From the NCBI RefSeq assembly GCF_000226095.1, contig NC_016476.1, positions 558,001 through 622,000 on the forward strand: a DNA stretch of 64,000 bases, read 5' to 3'. The stretch is from Thermothelomyces thermophilus ATCC 42464. Lineage: Eukaryota; Ascomycota; Sordariomycetes; Sordariales; Chaetomiaceae. Within the stretch, counting starts at the first letter, position 1; the number at the start of each line of letters is the position of its first letter. The position numbers and the translations under genes are program-made. This document shows positions 58,242 through 64,000 of this stretch, in pieces. A model generated the notes under the pieces. The model was not told where the DNA came from and made no database searches. It saw nothing but the letters and a program-made list of their open reading frames with translations.

Positions 58242-58277
58242 TAATGCCCCTCCTTCAAGGCTTTCGACCCGAAAGCC
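58242..58277 (-). promoter_or_regulatory. E7 inverted repeat and polypurine tract
   Basis: Perfect GGCTTTCG-ACC-CGAAAGCC on plus (58259-58277), ~85 bases before the antisense gene's ATG. CCCCTCCTT is the complement of the polypurine tract. Confidence 0.77.
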
Positions 58278-58363
58278 CATCTTAGGCCGTTTCAAATAGC
58301 GCTAACAACCCTTAGTAAGTTGTCTCCCATATTTCCCTCTTTCTTCTGTATACTGCTGACAAT

Positions 58364-59013
58364 ATGTCTCGTGTAGTAAAGCGTTTGACAAAAAGGTCCG
58401 TGAAGACCGAGGAGCGTATTACCCTAGCTGCTGCTGTTAACGAGCTAGGGTTCGAAGTGATGCCTTGTTCTTTTTGTTTTTCTTGCGGCCTCTGCTGCTA
58501 TATAATAGAGAGTTCTTCTTGTTACGGCAAATATATTCGTCGTAGGAGGTCGTATAACGGTTCTAGGGTTCTAGTCTTATCTTGTTAGTATTCCCTTATT
58601 AATGTATTTTTCTTATACTAACTTCTGTAGTATCCTATATCGTAGATAAATCGAAGCGCCTTGACTAATTAGAACAAGATGCTAAGGAGGCTCTCCGTAC
58701 TAACCGCAATTCGTTAGTAAAAGCGTAGCATTATCTAGATAAGTCTCTAGCTCGTTTAGACCGTATTTGTCGTTAAAAGTGATCGTTATTATCTCGAGGG
58801 TCAGAGATGGTTTGCTAGGGTCTTATATCTTTAGATAAATTGGAAGAGGTAGAGTAGCAAGAATTAGGGGCGGTTCTAGGTATATAGCTTAATGGTAGTG
58901 TTAACGTTATTAACTAGGGCGCTGTCTTCGATTCTGTCCTAGGTTTTCCTTTAGTCGATCTAGGTTCTACTAGTAGAACTATTCTAGTTTCTTAGGGCAG
59001 TTCAAATTCTTAA
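58364..59013 (+). pseudogene. E7 antisense Zn2Cys6-like / coiled-coil gene, two exons
   Basis: Best view of the gene's structure. ATG intact, and exon 1 (58364-58583) has no stops: a basic N-terminus (VVKRLTKRSVKTEER), then C-x2-C-x6-C-x8-C-x2-C-x6-C with the last three Cys now Tyr, then NGSRV (from DGSRV). The intron (58584-58630, 47 nt) has donor GTTAGT, branch site ATACTAAC and acceptor TGTAG, phase 1. Exon 2 (58631-59013) reads IVDKSKRLD-LEQDAKEALR, coiled coil, LISLDKLEEVE block, LVSQGSSNS, TAA. Spliced length is 200 codons plus stop. Some Gln/Trp codons in exon 2 are stops. The end overlaps pol in antisense by ~115 bases. Confidence 0.8.
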
Positions 59014-62000
59014 CTAGTTCCTATAAGTTGTCCTCTAGTCTAAAATTAAGCCATTTAACTAGATACTACAGTTCCCTATTGATAATACGTAAATCTAGAA
59101 TTTCTTTGACGTCCTATTCTTCCTCTTTATCCTCTGCTTCGATGTTCGTGGCGATTTTGGCGTTCTTCGGCGCTGGTTCGAGAAGTGAAATATGAAAAAT
59201 ATCCGTCTATAATCGTATAGATAACGGTAACGATAGTCAGTAGTTAGATGTTAAAATTCGTTCCTTAATAACAAAGGGTCTAACCTTCTTAAAGTCTAGC
59301 TTTATATTTGGTCGTTTGGTTATAGGTTTTATATGATTAGGTAGACTTTGTCTCCCCTCTTTAGGCAAGGTCCCTTAAGCCTATATTTGTCGTAGTAGTT
59401 CTTTATTCTGGTTCTGACAAACTCAAGTTCTTTTTTAAGCTTCTTATATAGTACGTATATTTGTTCTGCTTTGACTACTGCTCTTGGCACTATAACCTCT
59501 AGTCCTTGCCTAAGGTCTGCTTTATATCTATAGTTCGTAAAGAACGGTGTGACTTTAGTCATTTCTGTTAGCGTTATATTGTAAGCAAGTTATACTATTA
59601 GTAATAGCATGACCTAGTTGTCTTGCTAGTAGTTAATATAAGAACAAAGGTACTACTTAATAACTTGGTTTAGTCGCTCTGTTTGTCTATTAGTCTATAG
59701 GTAATATGCTATTAATAGCTTGCTATTGACGCCTAATCATTATATTAACGCTTGCTAGAACTTTGATACAAACTTGGTATCTCTGTTAGTGATCTATTCC
59801 TATAGCTAAGCGTATACTAATATAACTTACCCATAGATTACGTCTACTAGCTATTTAGCTATCTGGGACTCCTTATAGGGAAAGAAGTATACCTATTTAG
59901 TCAGGCGATCTACTATAGTAAGAATATTATCATAGATTACCCCTATAGCTATATCCTTAAATTCTAGCAATTTCGTAATAAAGTCTATCGTAACTAAACT
60001 CTATAGTTTGTTAGCTATTAGCAGTGGCTAAAGTAGCCCATATAGCTTATATCGTGCCGTTTTACTTCGATTGTAGATATCGTAGCTCCGTATAACTTCC
60101 TTAACTTATATCATTAACTATAGGAAGTTATAGTGCTTCTTAACTTGTACGACAATCTTCGTAACTCCTTTGTGTCCTCCGAGTTTCGATTTATAGAGTT
60201 CTCGAATCATTTGCAGCTATTGATCCCCATTATAGATATATACTTTGCCTTGGTACTAGAGTTTCCTATCTTTTTCTTCCACTCCGTCAGGTACTACTAG
60301 TCTAGGTATTACTTAATACTGTGCCTTGTTAATTCTTTTTTCTCGAAAGATTACGTAACATTCTAGGAACGAGTCGAGTAGATCATCTTCTACAGGTGTC
60401 TACGTTTCGTAATGTAGCGTTCTGTCTATTCGTTCCTTGAATAACGGTAGCGTTATTTCCGTTTGTCCTTCTATATGATCTGTTTATCGGCTTAAGGCGT
60501 CTGCTTGTACGTTCTCTTTGCCCTTCTTATAGTAGATCTTAAAATTAAATTCTATAAGGAATTCTGCCTATCGTATTTATTGTCTATTAAGCTCCTTTGT
60601 CATTGTAAAGTACTATAAATTCTTATGATCTATATATACTTATACTAGTTCGATTGTGCCGCTAAGGTATAGTCGCCATTCCTTAAAAGCTTTGACAATC
60701 GCAAATAGTTCCTTATCGTGGATTAGATAATTAAGACATAGTCTATCGAGCTTCTTTAAAAAGAAGGCTATAGGATATAGCTTCCCTTATTTGTCTTGTT
60801 ATCCTAATTGTCCTCCGATAGTATAGTCTAAAGCGTCTATTTCTACCTTAAATGGCTTCTTAGGGTCTAGTAGTACTAGTACTAGATCTTTAGTAATAGC
60901 ATTATAGATCTATATAAATGCTTGCTTATATTGCTCTCCCTATTAGAATTTAGTGTTCTTCCTGGTAAGTTTGTATAAAGGTTATATAATTGCTCTAAAG
61001 TTTCTAATGAACATCCGGTAGAAGTTTATAAATCCGATAAAACTTCGTACTTCTATAACTAACGTCAGTCGTAGCTAATCCTTGATAGCTTTAACCTTTA
61101 AGGGTTCTATCTAGATTTGTCCTAGGGATATTTCGTATCCTAAAAACACCGTTTTCCTAATATAGAATTCGCTCTTTTCCTTGTTAACTAATAGCTTATA
61201 TATATATAATACGTCTAGTACTACTTTTATGTACTTCTAGTGTTTATCTATCGTTTTAGAGAAGATAAGTATATTATCGAGATAATATACTATAAATTTG
61301 TCAAGGAAAGGTCGGATAGCTTGATTAATTAGGGCTTAGAACGTTACTAGCGCGTTTGTTAGTCTAAATGGCATGACGAGGTACTTATAGTAGCTATAGG
61401 GTGTTCTAAAGGCCGTTTTCCACTCGTTACCTTCTTTAATCCATATATAGTTATAGGCCGATAGTAAGTTAAGACGTGTAAAATATTAGGCTTCTGCTAA
61501 CTAATCTCAGAGCTATAAGATTAGTAGTAATAGGTATTAGTTTTTTACGGTCTATTCGTTAAGTTACTAATAATCGACATATAACCGTAGCTTTCTATCT
61601 TTCTTAGGCATAAATAGGATTAGGTAGCCTACTAGTAATGTTAATAGGTAGATATATCCTCTTCAAAGGTTCTCCTCCAAATATCGCTTAAGTTCTTTAT
61701 TCTAAGTCTAGCTTATATAATAGATCTTAAAGAACTTTAGTTATACTCCTTCCTTAAGCTTAATCTCGTAATCCTCTAGGCCATGTTCTAGTAGTCCTTC
61801 TAGATACTTCGGTTCGAATGCTAGATATCCTTTATACTCTTTTGGTACTTCCCTAGTCTTATCTTGTCTCTCGATTTTCTAATAGTATACAAACTTGGTT
61901 CTGTCTATAGCAATGCTAGCGATTTCTCCTGTCTTAACCTACTACTCTAGTTATAGTGCTCCGCATTTGTCAACGGAGAGAACAGCTATCGGCGGTTTAG

Positions 62001-62673
62001 CTCGTTCCTCCTGTCGCGATATCGATGTCGTTATACTGCCTCTTCTAGAGTCTGTAGTAGTCTGCCTACCACTGTCTGTCTCTTATAATAGATCCGTAAG
62101 ATATACCTTTCCTTAAGCATTGTCTGCTTACGATCCTTATACGCTCCCTATCTTACTAGTCAAATATAACTCCATTTAAGGTCATAGGTAGCTACCATTC
62201 TTCTAGCTAATATCTAGGTTATAGTCTTTATACTATAGTAACCCTAATATTATATCTTTATCATTACCTATATCTATAATATTAAATATAATTACTATAG
62301 TCTTCCTTACTATAGTGATATCGATTAGTTTGGTCTCCCTATATACCTATTATATTGGAAATAGCCCTTTGACTATACTATGCTTCCGCTTCATTCTCTA
62401 AGGTATCTATAGCTAATTTACAAGTATTAGCAAAATTAGGTTTATCTCTGCCTTACTATCTACTAGTATAAGCATTTTATGCTATTTCTACTATACTATT
62501 ATCTATAATCGCTTATCTTGCCGCTGTCGTCTAAAGATTACGGCAATTTCCTATATTTCTACTAGGAGGTCTTAATATAGTGGTTTCTTACGCTAGTTCC
62601 TCTCATATTACACTACTACTTGCCGTTACACAGGCGTTAATAGTTTCTAGGCCCCTTAAAGGGCCCTAACCCA
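58899..62673 (-). pseudogene. pol: E7 pol relic
   Basis: Protease near 62460, RT with YYLDN near 61290 (second Asp lost), RNase H near 60830, integrase near 60240-59560, chromodomain near 59110-58985, then TAA. The tract 59562-59329 (TKVTPFFTNYRYKADLRQG...) is free of stops. The heptamer is AAGAAAT (62679-62673). Length is one base off a multiple of three, so an indel exists. Confidence 0.84.
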
Positions 62674-64000
62674 TTTCTTAGGTCAGTGCTAACCTCTTTA
62701 GTTATTTAGCTAATAGCGGCTTCGTTGATCGTATATATTTCTATAAGCCATTGAGTGCTTACGGCTTCCTACCATTAGGTCTATTCTACTTTCCATTATA
62801 CGTGCTATAGCTTCGTCTAAAGCTCCTAAATTCGCAATTTCTTTTTCTCTACGTGATAGAGGCAATCGTTACTCTAGTACGAGTCTTACGTGTCTTGTCT
62901 AGTTCCGTAGTGCCTAGGCTAGGCTTGTCTTAGAACTATCGTAATGCCTTCTAGATCGTAGGCTTCGATCTTCTAGAGCAATTCGGCCGCTCTATTTCCT
63001 ATATCGTAGACCTATTCCATAGGGCGTAAGCTTCTGTCCTCATTTCCTTATTAGGTCGGCTAGTAATTGTTTTTAAATTTGTTACAAAGGTAATATCAGC
63101 ATTCGTATATTATATACTAGAACTAAGGCACTTATATATATGCCTTATGTCGAGGGTATAGTTATATAGTGTTGCCTAGGAGGTATTAGAATTCTTTCCC
63201 AAATCCTTCCTATTATATATAGACTATAGGTACTCTAATGCTAATATAGGAGTGTTTCTTCTAGTAGCTTTTCTATATATGCTTGTCTTTTCTACGGTTT
63301 ATACGTATAAACTAGTATTCTAGGTTCTATACATTATTACTAAGTTACTAGCTATTAAGGTACTTAGTATAGCTATTAGGCCTATTATATATCATAGGCT
63401 GTTCTCCTTTAATAGTTTCTATAATACGTCGGAGTTCCCTTATTTTGTCCCTTATTCTATCGCTCTACTAGGCAAGTCAAATCAAGCATCTATCCTATTC
63501 GTACAGTTCTATATTAAGCCGAAAAACTTTATTACAATACTATTCGATTTATTCCTAGAGGAATAGAACATTAGGTCTAGGTCTTTCGATTCCTTATATA
63601 TCGGTTATCTATAATCTATCCTGCCTCTATATAACTATAAAACCCTATTGCCTCAAGGCTAGGAGAATTGAAATTAGCGGTACGTATTCTCCTACTATAT
63701 CCTATTCGGCAAGACCTATCTCTAGGTCTATAGTGACTAGTTCGGAATACGGTGCTTGTTCGTCTTTACCGTTGCTATTGTGTCTAAGACTGTCTATATC
63801 ACTACCCTTGTCTTCGTAGCTTGTAGCCGCTACTTCGATAACGTCCTTAGTAGTTTCATTAATAGCTATAATTTCCTTTCTAGGGACTATCTTCTACTCT
63901 TTCTTTAGGCTTTGACATTCTTACTTATAGTGCCCTTTCTTTTTATAGTTATAGTAGGTAACATTAGACTTGTCTTTGGTTATCTTCTTCTGGTCTTACT
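62637..64000 (-). pseudogene. gag: E7 gag relic, C-terminal part only
   Basis: Ends at the TAA shared with E1, E2, E3, E5 and E6. The N-terminal ~300 codons lie beyond the window. It includes the ~300-codon C-terminal extension and the knuckle region near 63940 (KKGHYK with flanking Cys altered). Confidence 0.85.

Larger units (their letters stand above)
57819..64000 (-). mobile_element. E7, family 1 chromovirus (type A), 5' part outside window
   Basis: 3' LTR, antisense gene, whole pol and part of gag. It is inserted in LINE2 ORF2 after CTGTC (57814-57818); the second duplication would lie beyond the window. Its U3 and antisense gene are distinct from E3 and E5. Confidence 0.93.

Noticed and set aside
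1-64000. Alternative genetic code reading TAG/TAA as Gln
   Set aside because: Stops also stand at Trp positions, and Cys>Tyr, Asp>Asn and Gly>Arg changes accompany them. Copies vary at the same sites as CpA/TpG transitions. RIP explains all of this.

Overview
The window looks like an AT-rich, gene-free transposon block from a filamentous ascomycete (Pezizomycotina). Three observations point there: chromodomain Ty3/gypsy elements, Tad1-type LINEs, and copies that differ almost only by C>T and G>A at CpA/TpG. That mutation pattern is the mark of repeat-induced point mutation (RIP), and it has turned Gln and Trp codons into TAG/TAA throughout. I see no intact host gene, tRNA or rRNA. Nearly every coding entry is a relic, and the species cannot be named from this sequence.

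Layout. Family 1 is a chromovirus of about 7.5 kb present as seven copies, E1-E7. E1 (+, 1-7068, cut by the window start) sits inside E2 (-, 7069-13494). E2 sits in a LINE 3' tail (13495-13589). Next come a plus-strand relic gene of unknown function (13950-15101) and a second chromovirus, family 2 (-, about 15258-20171). E3 (+, 20172-27726, duplication AATAT) is the best-preserved copy. It is followed by another LINE tail (27727-28046), a spacer and LINE1 (28373-30662, tail resuming at 45175). LINE1 is split by E4 (+, 30663-45174, duplication ATAAC), and E4's 3' LTR is split by E5 (+, 37486-44976, duplication CTCTA). After a 260-bp stretch that looks unmutated comes LINE2 (about 45621-57818). 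LINE2 is split by E6 (-, 49816-57437, duplication CTAAG) and cut again by E7 (-, 57819 to beyond the window end).

How the elements work. Family 1 has a 753-codon gag with a CCHC knuckle. Pol (protease, RT, RNase H, integrase, chromodomain) lies in the -1 frame. Between them is G GGA AAC, a 6-nt spacer and a GC-rich hairpin, a textbook -1 frameshift signal. Family 2 carries a comparable signal (G GGA AAA plus hairpin).

Most interesting system: every family 1 copy carries, between pol and the 3' LTR and on the opposite strand, a gene of about 200 codons in two exons. Exon 1 encodes six cysteines with Zn2Cys6 binuclear-cluster spacing (C-x2-C-x6-C-x8-C-x2-C-x6-C), and exon 2 encodes a coiled coil. 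They are joined across a short phase-1 spliceosomal intron at the same place in five very different versions. The gene's end overlaps the chromodomain codons of pol in antisense. A perfect inverted repeat (GGCTTTCG-GGT-CGAAAGCC) conserved in all copies lies upstream of it, next to the polypurine tract. This suggests a retrotransposon-encoded, antisense, intron-bearing DNA-binding protein, possibly with its own operator.
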